NCBI GenBank assembly: GCA_928724745.1
Contig: CAKMXJ010000001.1
Coordinates: 124,001-188,000 of the forward strand
Direction of reading: 5' to 3'
DNA length: 64,000 nt
Source of the DNA: Anthracocystis setariae
Taxonomy: Eukaryota > Basidiomycota > Ustilaginomycetes > Ustilaginales > Ustilaginaceae
Shown: piece after piece, positions 49,902 to 60,300 of the stretch
How positions within the stretch are numbered: the stretch's first letter is position 1
How the letters are laid out: the number at the start of each line of letters is the position of its first letter
The notes under the pieces: model-generated
The model's input: only the letters and a program-made list of their open reading frames with translations
Told to the model about the DNA's origin: nothing
The model's database searches: none
Program-made: the position numbers and the translations under genes

Positions 49902-52391
49902 CTAGACGGCGACGGGGTTGGACTGCACAACAGCGGCAAAATCGAGCATGGGAGCGGTAACACCATTAGCAGAGGTCTGTTTGGCAGTGCTTGGCTTGGC
50001 CTCGCTCTCGTTGGTCGATGCATTGTTCTCCTTAGCACCGCTGTTGGCAGAACCAGTCGAAGCGGTCTTGTCGTCCGAGGTGGCGGCCTCCGTCTTCTCG
50101 ACAGGCTCGGGCTGCTTCTTGACGGGAGCTGGGGCCGAGAGAATGGTCGAGAAGTTGGGCTTGGCTACGCCATTGCTCGAAGCGATGGTCGCAGTAGAAG
50201 AGGTGGCTGCAGGTCCGTTGGACAGGGCAGGGAAGTCGTCGGCGTTGGGAAGACGCTGAAGGGTAGGCTTCTTGGAAGCAATGCCGTTTTGACCAGCCTG
50301 ACCGTTACCGCGGCCCGATGCGCCCTGGTTGTTGCGTGCGCGAGCGCCGCTCTGGTTATGTTGGCCTTTGCCATGCTGGACCTCTTTGGGCTGCTGCTGC
50401 GCTTTGGTGCCGTTCTGCTTGTTCTGGCTCTGACTCTGGTTCTGGCTCTGGTTCTGGTTCTGGCTGCCGCTTCCGTTGCCATTCACGACAGGCTTGGAGG
50501 GAATTGAAGCTGGGACACGGTCACCATTGCTGCCATAGGCAGGTGTTGAGGCAGGCTTGGCGTCGTCGGTCTTTCCGGCCGTGCGTTTACCGTGGGCGGC
50601 GTTGTCGATCTTGGCCTCGCTCTTGACGGATGCAGCGCCGTTGGCGTTGACGGCTTTAGGGGCGGAGGGAGAAGCAGTGCCGTTGGGACCGTTGGTAGAG
50701 CTCGGTTTGGCAGTGTTGGACTGCTCTTTCTTGGCGGCAGGAGCAGCGGGGGCGGGCGAGGGTGCTGTCGAAGAGCCGGCTGCCGACGACTTCTCAGCCA
50801 CTTCCTTGGCAGCGATCTTGTCCGTCGAAGCTTTGGAGCCTTGGTCGTTCTGAGATGGGATGATGGTGGTCTGAGCCGATGCGAGCGAAGTAGAAGCTGT
50901 CACATTGGTCGGTACTGACGAGTTGTCATCAGCGTTGGCAGATTGAGATGACTGGGCAGCGTTGTTGCCGTTGGTAGCTGAGCCATTGGTACGTGTTCCC
51001 TTGGCGGCAAGAGCACGGTTGATGGCACGAGAAGCCTCGATAGAATGGTTGGATCGACCAGCGTTGTGTCCACGAGCATCGGTACCGTCGGGCAGAATGT
51101 GAGGGAAGCGGCAATCCTCGGCATGCTTACACGCGGATCGGGCGAAAAAGTGGCACGCCGGACGCTCGCTGGAGCGCTTGCTGAATTCGGATCGCGAGCC
51201 AAAGCTTGCGCCCATCTGGGAGCCACCTCGTCGGGCACCCTTGGTACCGCGAGGGAACGATTGCGAACCATTCACGAGGCTACCGTCAGTTCCAACAGAT
51301 ACAGCGGGACCGGGCTGGAAAGGCGCAGCGTGGTGAGCCATGAAGGTGTTGAAGGAGGTGGTGGTAGCGTTGTTGGCCGAGGCTGACGACTTGGCAGGCT
51401 CGGAAGATGCGGCTGCAGCTTCAGCAGCTGGCAGCTCTGCATCGGCGTGTTGTGGGGCGTCAGGATGGCCAGCTGCGGCTTCGGCGTCCTGGTCGGTGCT
51501 GGAAGCGAATTGGTGGTGAGACTGAGCGGCATATTGGATTGCATAGGCATCAGACTGCTCGGCGTTGTGAGGCGCCGGGGCGAGGTGAGGAGCGGGTGGC
51601 ATGTGGACAGGCATTGGCACACCAGCGTGAGTGTACTGGATGGGCATGGGGGGAGCCATTGAATAGAAGTGCTGCGGGGGACCGTAGGCAGGGTAAGCGT
51701 AGGGTGGCGACTGGTAGAAGATGGGAGCCTGACCGGGTGAGACGGGGCCTGCGCTGTTTGGTGTTGTTGGCATAGCAACAGGGTGAGCAAAGATGCACTT
51801 GTCGCCGTAACGGCAGTTGGGGAAGAAACGGCATGGGATCATTCTTGCGACCTCGGGGGGCGGAAGGCTGCCGGGAGAGCTGTCCTTGGGTGCGTGAGAG
51901 CGATGCTCAGGGTTGTGGGAAGGGTCAAAGAAATTGGGCTGGGCTTGGAAGGCATAAGCAGGTTGAGAGCCATGGTGCTGGTTGAAAGCATGCTGCTGCT
52001 GCTGCTGCATAGAGGGATCAACGGACTGACCATGGTATGCAGGAGGCTGGACGTAGCTGACGGTACCGTCAGGAAGCTGCTTGCCTCCGTGCGAGTCGAC
52101 CACGGGAGCGACGTGGAAAGCGGCGGACTGTGTGTGCTGCAAAGCGTTGTTGATGATGGAAGCGAGCTGTGGATTGATGTTGAGAGCCGAGTCCTGGGCG
52201 ACCTCGACAGCGTTGGCGCCTTTTGCGAGAAGCTGGGTAACGACATCGATGTGGTTGGCACGAACGGCGTGTTGGAGAGCAGTAAGACCGGTTTGGTCGC
52301 GTGCGTCAATGTCAAGAGAAGGCTCTTCAAGGAGGGAGCTGACGAGCTCGACATTTCCGTCCTTGGAGGCTTGGAAAAGGGTGGTAGTCAT
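49902..52391 (-). CDS. Ankyrin / double CCCH zinc-finger RNA-binding protein
   Basis: 829 residues. Ankyrin-like repeats occupy about 4-65 (LFQASKDGNVELVSSLLEE, GLTALQHAVRANHIDVVTQL). The first CCCH finger is Cys187-x5-Cys193-x5-Cys199-x3-His203 (IPCRFFPNCRYGDKCIFAHP). A second, C-x7-C-x5-C-x3-H (ACHFFARSACKHAEDCRFPH), lies near residue 415. Between and after them are Pro/Tyr/Met-rich and Ala/Ser/Asn/Gln-rich disordered segments, including QNQNQSQNQSQSQ. A short conserved-looking motif, NADDFPALSNG, occurs near 720; DFPAL-type motifs recur in ribosome- or mRNA-associated proteins. The architecture suggests a cytoplasmic mRNA regulator. I cannot name an orthologue. No intron is needed and the ATG at 52391 sits right before the ankyrin region. 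Confidence 0.88.
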   Translation of the reverse strand: MTTTLFQASKDGNVELVSSLLEEPSLDIDARDQTGLTALQHAVRANHIDVVTQLLAKGANAVEVAQDSALNINPQLASIINNALQHTQSAAFHVAPVVDSHGGKQLPDGTVSYVQPPAYHGQSVDPSMQQQQQHAFNQHHGSQPAYAFQAQPNFFDPSHNPEHRSHAPKDSSPGSLPPPEVARMIPCRFFPNCRYGDKCIFAHPVAMPTTPNSAGPVSPGQAPIFYQSPPYAYPAYGPPQHFYSMAPPMPIQYTHAGVPMPVHMPPAPHLAPAPHNAEQSDAYAIQYAAQSHHQFASSTDQDAEAAAGHPDAPQHADAELPAAEAAAASSEPAKSSASANNATTTSFNTFMAHHAAPFQPGPAVSVGTDGSLVNGSQSFPRGTKGARRGGSQMGASFGSRSEFSKRSSERPACHFFARSACKHAEDCRFPHILPDGTDARGHNAGRSNHSIEASRAINRALAAKGTRTNGSATNGNNAAQSSQSANADDNSSVPTNVTASTSLASAQTTIIPSQNDQGSKASTDKIAAKEVAEKSSAAGSSTAPSPAPAAPAAKKEQSNTAKPSSTNGPNGTASPSAPKAVNANGAASVKSEAKIDNAAHGKRTAGKTDDAKPASTPAYGSNGDRVPASIPSKPVVNGNGSGSQNQNQSQNQSQSQNKQNGTKAQQQPKEVQHGKGQHNQSGARARNNQGASGRGNGQAGQNGIASKKPTLQRLPNADDFPALSNGPAATSSTATIASSNGVAKPNFSTILSAPAPVKKQPEPVEKTEAATSDDKTASTGSANSGAKENNASTNESEAKPSTAKQTSANGVTAPMLDFAAVVQSNPVAV

Positions 52392-52944
52392 GTTGGCGGA
52401 TTGTTACGGCAAAGTCAGATGGAAGGGCGTACCAAAGCCTGACTTCCTCTGCTGCTGCTGCTGCGATAAAAACGAAGAGGCGAGGCGAGCTAAGCGTCTT
52501 GAAATTGATGATTTCTGCGTCGGGCTTTGTGCAAGGCAGACCGAATAGGTACGAACCTAGGAGCTGAATCCAATCGGCTTGGATGAGAGAGCGTTGGAAT
52601 AAGCTACTTGAAGCTGGAATGAGCGAGTCCTCGATTGAAGAAAAAGGATTGAACTTGAGGTGCAGACTGATCCGACGAGTAGGGTGCAGAACAGATGAGC
52701 CAGAAGACCAATGGTCGGTGAATTGAGGAAGTTTTCAATGGATTGAAGACGGAGAGAGGAAGTGTAGGGAGAGGGCCGAGAGGAGCTGCAGCAAGACGAA
52801 ATGCAGCAGGTAGACGAGAGGGCGAGGGTGAGGGTGAGGGTGAGGGCGAAGGCGAGATTGAACGATGACGATGATGAGAGGGTGTACGAAAAGCAATCTC
52901 GAGTTGAAGAGCCAAATGACAGGTTTGTCTTGCGACACACAGAC

Positions 52945-52975
<31 letters not shown>

Positions 52976-54147
52976 GAAGACTGCGTTTTCAGACTGAAAG
53001 ATCTTGTTGCTATGCGGCCAACCAGAAGCCCAAAAAGCATTCAAGCAGTCAAGCAATCACATTTTTTTTTTCTCCTTCTTCTCCTTCTTCTTCTTCTTCT
53101 TCTTCTTCTTCTTCTTCTTCCTCTTTCTTCTCGCCTCACCACTTTCTTCCAACTTTTTTTTTTTTTTTTTTTTTTTTTGTTTTCAATTTCTTCTTGCCAA
53201 GCTTGACCAATGCACAAAAAAAAAAAAAAAAAAGGTGGACGCTGGCTACAGGCGAAAAAAAAAAATTGGTCCCTCGGACGAAGGTCAGGATACGGTAGGG
53301 CAGATGAACCGGGTTTCGGCATTAATCGCAACCAGCTGCCATTCCATGACTTGTGACAGTCGAAAGGTGATGCTCTTTCTCGGGCCCGTTCCGCACGCGA
53401 GCTTTGCTTGAGCCAATCCTTCAAAGCTGGCAATCGTGTAAAGTAGGCAGGCGATGCTATTGCTGATAGTACCGCGCCAAACACTTGCTTTGACATTTCC
53501 TGCACCATGCTCTAACAATTCGATCCAGCGTCTCGAAAGGCCAGGCTGCCAATGCGGGTGAGTCGGGAGATGATTCCCGGTCAAAGGGACTTTGCAGTCG
53601 TGAGAAAGTTTATTCGCATAAAATGCCAGAGAGAAAAAAAGTGCGCAAAATTTGAGGTCCAAAAAAAAAGAAAAAAAAAACCAGCCTTTTGTTCATTCAA
53701 CCAATCCCAGGCAGCGCAGCGGTCTCTCAACCATCTGACTGCTTCGACTTGTCTCTCGCACGATTGAGACTGTACAGTACAGTACGGTACAGTGCAGCAA
53801 ACGAGCTTTGTTGCCTTTTGGGATTTCTTCCACCCATTCTTCTACCTATCATATCGAGCATCATCCCTCAGCCTGTGAGCGCTGCGACTCGAAGGGCGCC
53901 AATTCACTTTCATCTTACCATTCCTTCCACCTCTACTACCGTCCGCAACATCGTCTGGCCGACCCCATCATAGCACCACATGCAAAGCTAAGCTGAGCTA
54001 AATCCCTACGCTTCTCGACTTTCCTGGCCCACAACGTGCGAGAGTACCGGACATCGTCATCTGCATCACCTCGAAGCCACGCATGGCTTGCTGAATCGCA
54101 CTCGGACGCTCAGTTACTCTAGCAATCCTACGCCACATATAGCCAAC
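52392..54147. other. Divergent intergenic region rich in simple repeats
   Basis: About 1.75 kb between divergent genes. It includes a CTT repeat (53084-53121), a T run of 25 (53154-53178), an A run of 18 (53216-53233), GA runs near 52957-52978 and a TGTACAGTACAGTACGGTACAG cluster at about 53770-53793. It presumably carries both promoters; no coding signal was seen. Confidence 0.6.
53084..53121. repeat. (CTT)n microsatellite
   Basis: About twelve CTT/TTC units, followed about 30 bases later by the T homopolymer at 53154-53178. Confidence 0.88.
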
Positions 54148-56736
54148 ATGGTGTTGCGCTGCTACAGTCGGCGCCACCTTGTGCCTTGCACTCGCAATCT
54201 GCATCGCCAATTCTTTACCGCCCAACCTCTCTCAGCTGCACATGCAACCGATTCTACCACGCACGCCAACCGCGCCGGAGCAGCCGCATCACGCCAACAC
54301 CAGCCTCAGTCTCATACAAGACAGGCTACCCAACCTGACACATGGTCTTTCTTCTCCCCGGAGCACCTGCCTCGGGCCCAAAGTAAATCTTCACGCTCGC
54401 GAGCAAAGCACCCTTTCGTCAAGAAGCTCATCGCTGAAATCTACAGCACTTTTCGTGATCCGGCTCCCAATCGAGCCTGGAGGGCCTACATGGACCTGAA
54501 AGAATCCTACGGCGCCGTCTCGGCCAGCACATCCACCGCCTCTCCTTCTTCTTCTACTCTGCTCACACAGCTTGAGCCGGTCCACCTGCAGCAGCTTCTT
54601 CGCGCCATCGACCCGATCGTGTCACGAACACGAAAGGTCTCCCGCACACAGGGAAAGCGCTTCCAAAACATTCAACAGCAGCAGGCCTTCCTAGCCACTG
54701 GCAATGCGCCCAACAAGATCATTGTCATCGAGCCTCATATCTCGCAGCATCCTCGCAATATCTTTAATAAGCACCATCCACTCCGCGAGTACATGCGCAG
54801 AGTCGAGATTATCTTCCGCGACATGAGGCTCTATTCCTCTATCGTATCTTCCACCACTTCCTCAGCCGAATCCCTTCCCAGCTTATCCGACTATAACCAT
54901 GTGCTCTGTCGTCTTGCCTCGGGAGGTCACATTGCTCCCATGTCCTCAGTCTGGAATGACATCACCGGCGTCTCGTCGAAAGCCCTGTCCAAGCCGCTTA
55001 ATCCCAACCGCGATACCTACAAGGAGCTCATGATCGGTCTCAGCCGTCACGCTACCGACCAGATCGAGAGAGTGCAAAAGAACGAAGCCTCCAAGCTGCT
55101 CGACTATTCCGGCAGGAGGCCCCAGCTCGACAAGTCGGCTCGAGCTGCTGCCGCTGGCATGGCCAAATTCGGTCAAGCTCTGGCGCCCAGGGCGAGAGCT
55201 GCCGCGATTCTTGCCGCTCTCCGTACAATGGCACTTTTCAAGGACATGAAAGATCACGCCGTCATACCCGACCAGATCACACTCGACTTTGCAGCTCGAT
55301 CGCTACGTCTCGCAGGCCACATCGATGGACTTCACCTGCTCATGAAGCAGGCGTACGGCATCGACCTCTCTGCTCCTGACTCGGTCGACCCATCACGGCA
55401 GCAAGCAACCGGATTGGCTCCCACCACGCACACTCTCAATACCATCCTGATGGCGCTTGGAGAGCAGGCGACTGTGCCTGAGATGGTCACGGCATTCGAA
55501 ACCATCGCTAAGCCTCTGCCCACCGAAGCTGTCAAAGCGGACGCGGCATCATCAGGCCAAAACATCTTCTCTACCGATTGGAGGAATGTCTTTAACAGTA
55601 TGCGAAACCGTGACGACGAAGTGACACAGCAAGGCAGCAACGACGAGACGAGCATTGCCGATGTCTTTTCCTACTCTCATCCTCGCAGGATCCAGCCCAA
55701 CACCAAGACATTCGAAATCTTGCTCCGCCACTGCTGCAACGAAGTCGACCCTCTCCGCTCACCGGTCGCTCTCAAAGCAAGCGAGGCAACCTCAAGCTCG
55801 GTGGCCATTATGGCGCAACGATCGACCGAGATGGCGTTGGCCGAGATGCAGGATGGAGGACGCCGTTTTGCTGAGATGGAGCGCAGGAAAAAGGGTAAAT
55901 ACGTCTTGTTTGCCAAGAGTCTTCTTTCCGAAGCTCTCGAACGATCCGAGGAACTCTTGCACCTGACCGCTCGCAATCTTGGCTTCGACATCCGTCATAT
56001 CGACCATACCGAAAGTGCAGCCCAAGAGAATACAACTGAACCCAGGTCAGAGGATTCGAAAATCTCGGTGACACCGGGCCGCGCCTTGGACGCCGATTTC
56101 CTTCCGATCCTGCAACCACCAACCTTTGCTGTTACCGCCGCCATGGTTGAGCCGTTCGTATCGAGGGCATCGCAACGAAAGAGCTTTGGAGAACTCCGCT
56201 GGATCCGCTCTTTAGTGGCTAAAGCTCTCGAGCACAAGTCGGCCGAAGTGCAGATCATTGATGAAGCCCACGGAGTCTACAGCGCCCGCTTTGCAATGGC
56301 AAGGCAGCTTGCGTCTTGCCAGGCTACAGATCGGGATGCCGATGAGCACAAGTATCAAGGACTTACGCCGCTCAAGCTCACAGACCAGAAGCCGTCTGAA
56401 GTCATTGCGTTCCTTGAGCGCCTGCGTCAGCAACACGATTTTGCGGTCCAGCAGGCGCAGGCTCTCGAGCGGCTACTTCACGATCGCTTAGGTGAGCGCT
56501 TGCAACGTCTTGCCGCACTAAGGGCGCGTCGTCAGATGCAGCGAATCCTCAACCACCGCGAGGCGCGCTTGAAGGCGGAGAAGGAGAAGCTGGAGGAAGA
56601 GGAGCGCGAAGCTGCACGAAAGGAGCAAGTCGAGGAAGCCAAGAGGCTTCGAGCGCTTCAGGAGGGGCAGCAGAATCAGCAAGACTCTGCTGCCCATCCA
56701 TCGCATCTCGAATCGGCTTCCACCGTGGCAGCGTAG
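54148..56736 (+). CDS. Mitochondrial pentatricopeptide-repeat-like protein
   Basis: 862 residues from the first in-frame ATG at 54148 (the frame is open further upstream without ATG). The N-terminus MVLRCYSRRHLVPCTRNLHR, rich in Arg and lacking acidic residues, is a typical mitochondrial targeting sequence. Helical hairpins with PPR character follow: NPNRDTYKELMIGLSRH, IPDQITLDFAARSLRLAG, TTHTLNTILMALGEQ and QPNTKTFEILLRHCCN, each with the P-(N/D)-x-x-T-(Y/F) start of PPR units, spaced through residues of about 285 to 555. The last 150 residues form a charged coiled coil (EKEKLEEEEREAARKEQVEEAKRL). Fungal PPR proteins bind mitochondrial RNAs for processing, stability or translation; the target here is unknown. 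The repeats are divergent, so the PPR assignment is moderate and the targeting sequence is clear. Confidence 0.72.
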   Translation: MVLRCYSRRHLVPCTRNLHRQFFTAQPLSAAHATDSTTHANRAGAAASRQHQPQSHTRQATQPDTWSFFSPEHLPRAQSKSSRSRAKHPFVKKLIAEIYSTFRDPAPNRAWRAYMDLKESYGAVSASTSTASPSSSTLLTQLEPVHLQQLLRAIDPIVSRTRKVSRTQGKRFQNIQQQQAFLATGNAPNKIIVIEPHISQHPRNIFNKHHPLREYMRRVEIIFRDMRLYSSIVSSTTSSAESLPSLSDYNHVLCRLASGGHIAPMSSVWNDITGVSSKALSKPLNPNRDTYKELMIGLSRHATDQIERVQKNEASKLLDYSGRRPQLDKSARAAAAGMAKFGQALAPRARAAAILAALRTMALFKDMKDHAVIPDQITLDFAARSLRLAGHIDGLHLLMKQAYGIDLSAPDSVDPSRQQATGLAPTTHTLNTILMALGEQATVPEMVTAFETIAKPLPTEAVKADAASSGQNIFSTDWRNVFNSMRNRDDEVTQQGSNDETSIADVFSYSHPRRIQPNTKTFEILLRHCCNEVDPLRSPVALKASEATSSSVAIMAQRSTEMALAEMQDGGRRFAEMERRKKGKYVLFAKSLLSEALERSEELLHLTARNLGFDIRHIDHTESAAQENTTEPRSEDSKISVTPGRALDADFLPILQPPTFAVTAAMVEPFVSRASQRKSFGELRWIRSLVAKALEHKSAEVQIIDEAHGVYSARFAMARQLASCQATDRDADEHKYQGLTPLKLTDQKPSEVIAFLERLRQQHDFAVQQAQALERLLHDRLGERLQRLAALRARRQMQRILNHREARLKAEKEKLEEEEREAARKEQVEEAKRLRALQEGQQNQQDSAAHPSHLESASTVAA

Positions 56737-57365
56737 AACTCTATCACAGCGCAGAAAGTAGAACACGTACGCAATGTAGACTACAGCAGCAGCATCTTGA
56801 TGCTCATCGCAATCACCAAGCCATGTTCCGCGTCCTTCCTGTGCCCTCTCTGCGTCTGATGTTATCCTGCTTGTCGAGGCAAAGTGGAACATACGTTGTC
56901 GAGGACGATGTCAGCATTGCGTCTTGGATTTGGACCAGATCAGAATGGACCCTTGAACATACGAAGTCCGTTTCGAGTCCAAGTCAAATCACGGTGAAAT
57001 TATTTTTGCGCGAGCCTCTTGCCTCTGTTTCGCGGTGACGCTTCACTTGCTACGTGTAGAATCGGACGTGTGCTCGGGAATTCCGCCTTCTTCGGTCAAC
57101 AACGTTGGAAATCTGCACGCACCGGCCACCCAACGCCAATCGAGCCTCGCTTCTTCCCAAGACACCAATAATGCTCGCTTGCCATATCTTCTTTTCATCA
57201 TCACCGTCAACCTTTCCCTCAGCATAATATCTTGACCATCTCACCTGAACTTCTCCCAACTTACCGCAGGACTGTCTCTAGGCCGAGTGAGAACGACATC
57301 GTTGCTGCTGCCAAGCACCTTCGAGACCAGATCATTCCACAGCAGACGTGACGATCTCCAACACC
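56737..57365. other. Intergenic, PPR-like gene to coiled-coil gene
   Basis: About 630 bases. It holds the 3' end of the PPR-like gene and the promoter or leader of the following + strand gene. A pyrimidine-rich stretch ending CTTACCGCAG (about 57260-57269) could be a leader-intron acceptor. Nothing else was recognised. Confidence 0.5.
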
Positions 57366-60300
57366 ATGGCAGATGCTGAGGCAGCCGAGCGAGCCGCCAA
57401 AGCAGCCAGGGCCAGGGCCAAGCTCAAGAAGCACCAGGCTCAAAAGAAGGCAGCTGCAGAAGCCGAAGCCGAAGCCGAAGCGGCGCTGAGCCATTCAACT
57501 GGCAATGTCGCAGACCAAGGTGCTTCTCCCGCCGAGAACGGCGCTTCCACACTGAAAGACGCCGATGGCGACACGGACCATACAGACGAGAAGCCACCAG
57601 AAGCAAAGGCCGACTCCATCAACAAGAATCTTGGGACCCACGATCACAGTGCCGAGCTGCAAGAAGCTCAACGCAAGGTCGATTCTCTGACCACAAAGCT
57701 GAGCGACGCACAGCAAGACCTCAAAAAGGCAACAGAGCAGGCTTCATCGCTAGAGAAAAAGCTCAAGGACCATCAAGAAGAGGCACAACAAACGGCAAAG
57801 GCAGCCGAACAAACAAATCAGGCCGCAACGGATCGGCTGGCGAAAGATCTTCAAGCTCAGCAAGCAACCGTAGCAGAGCTGGAGGCGGATCTTGAAAAGC
57901 AACGCAAACTCGTACAAGAGTCTGAGAATGAAGTGGCCACCTTGAAAGGCACCATTGCCTCGTTAGAAGCGTCGCAGAAAGAGGAGGGAGATCAAACAGC
58001 CTCGCTCAAGGAACACCTTTCTCGCGTCCAGGCTGACCAAAAGAAGGCTGACGAACGTGCCACGCAACTCGAAGCCAAGCTGCAAGAGACTCAGAAAGCG
58101 AACGAACAGGCCACAACTGCATCGAAAGACTCTGCCGCCAAATTGAAGGAGGCCGAGGCCAAGATCAAGGACGCCGAAGCCAAGAGGGCGACCGGGACAG
58201 AGGCTATCGCTCAGCTTGAAGAAGCCAAATCCAAGTTGGAGGCCGAAGCTCAAGAACAGACAAAACAGGTGGACGAGCTTCGTAAAACTCTCAGCAGCCG
58301 CGATGCTACGGTCCAAGATCTCCAAAAGCAGCTGGCCGATCCCAGCAAAGACAAACAGATCGAGGCATTCAAGAAGCAGGTGGCCGAAGCTCAGAACAAG
58401 GTCTCGAGTCTCGAAGCTGACCTAAAGGCAAAAGAGACGTCCCTCAAGAGCGCTTCCGGTGACAGCGACAAGCTCACGAAACAAGTGAAGGAGCTTGAAG
58501 CTGCTCTCAAGGTGAAGGAGGAGTCCCTGAGGAGCTCAACCTCTGACACCGACAAGCTCACGAAGCAGATCAAGCAGCTCGAAGACAGGGCCAAGGCTTC
58601 CGAATCATCCCGTTCAGCGCTCGAAGCTAAGCTGGTCGAGTCCACAGATCGCGAAACCAAAGTCAAAGCTAGCCTCCAACAGGCTGAGGCGAAGCATGCC
58701 GAGCTCACATCGCACCAGAAAGAACTCCAGCAGAAGCACGCCAAAGCTGAGGCAGACGTCCAGACACATTCGAAGCAAGCGGAACACTTCTCGGCCTCTA
58801 TTGCGAAGCTCGAAAAGGATGTCACCGGCGCTCGTGACCAGGTCAGCGCAGCAGAGAAGCAGCTGACGGCACTGCAGACAGAGAAGGCCGAGCTGGACAA
58901 GACCCTCTCGAAGCTTTCACAAGAAAAGGAAGCCGTAGACAAGGCTAGGGCCGAGGCACTCGGCTCGTCCGAGAAGCTTGATAAGGAGAGGACTGCCAAG
59001 ATCGCTGACCTGGAAGGCAAGCTGAAACAGCTCGAGGAAAAGGCCAAGACCGATGGCTCGACTGTTTCTCAGCTTCTCAATGACGCCAAGCAGCAGAGCA
59101 CCAAGTCGGCACAGCAAATAAGTGAACTCACGGCCTCGTTGCAAGAAGCTCAGGACAAGCTGAAAGCTCTGGAAGCTCAGCTTGGTGAGCGCGATAGTCA
59201 TCTCGTTTCTGCCAAGAAGGAGCACGACGGAACTGCGAAGGAACTCAAGAGTGCCATTTCGCAGGTCGAAGCGCTCAATAACGAGCTCGAAGGAGCCAAG
59301 ACCAAGCTCGCAGACACCGAGAAGAACCAGGCAGAGTCCGAAAAGAAGATTTACCAGCTCAACGAGCAGCTCAAGAAGGCTCAAGACGATCACAAGACGC
59401 TGAGCACTTCGAGCTCCAAAGCGAACGACGATCTTGCCTCGTCAAAGAAGCAGCTCGAGGCGTTCGTAGCAAAGGAGAAGGAGTGGCTGTCTAAACAGAA
59501 GGAACTCGAGAGCACCCAGGCCGAAGCTCTTCGAGAGCTGTCTGTGCTTCGCACCGAGATTGACACCCACAAGACGGGCAGAGAGACAACCTCGAAGGAA
59601 CTTGCCACCCTCCATTCCAAGCACAGCCAAGCTCAGAAAGACCTTCAGCAAGCCCAACAAGAGCTCGAGAATGCACGCACCTCTATGTCCGAACAGGAAA
59701 AGAAGATTGGCGATCTCACTTCGCAGCTGTCTTCTTCGAAGGCCGAAACGAAGAAAGGTGCGCAATCCCTCAAAGACCTGCAGGCCAAGCTCGATGCCGA
59801 GACTCAGGCCCACAAGCAGTCGGAAGATTCCATCAAGCAGCGTCAGGCGGAGCTCGAGAAGGCGACCAAGCGCGGTAACGAACTGGACAAGCGCGTCCAG
59901 GCCCTTGTGTCGGATCTGGACAAGGCCAAGTCTGATCACGAAGAGGTCTCGAAATCCGCAGCTGATCGACTCAAGGACCTGGACACCGTCAAGGCTGAAG
60001 TGTCGAGATCGAGTGCCGAGCTGAAGGACGCCAAGGCTGCATTGACCAAATCCGAAAACGCGGTCAAGAAGCTCGAGGGCGACAAGACCAAGCTCGACGC
60101 ACTCGTCGCTGAGCAGCGGGAGAAGCACGACGCAGCCCAGGAAGAGATCAGCAACTTGACTGCTAACCTGACAAAGGCGACCAACAATCATCGAGACGCA
60201 GTGAGCGAGGCTCAAAAGCACCGATCTGCTTCCGAAGAGAAGGCGAAAGAGCTTGCCCAGACTCAAGAGAAAGTCAAAGCTCATGAAAGCGAGATCGCCA

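Noticed and set aside
49779..50507. 242-codon + strand frame opposite the CCCH gene
   Set aside because: It is an antisense shadow of a GC-rich coding sequence; Leu/Val/Gly-rich with no domain.
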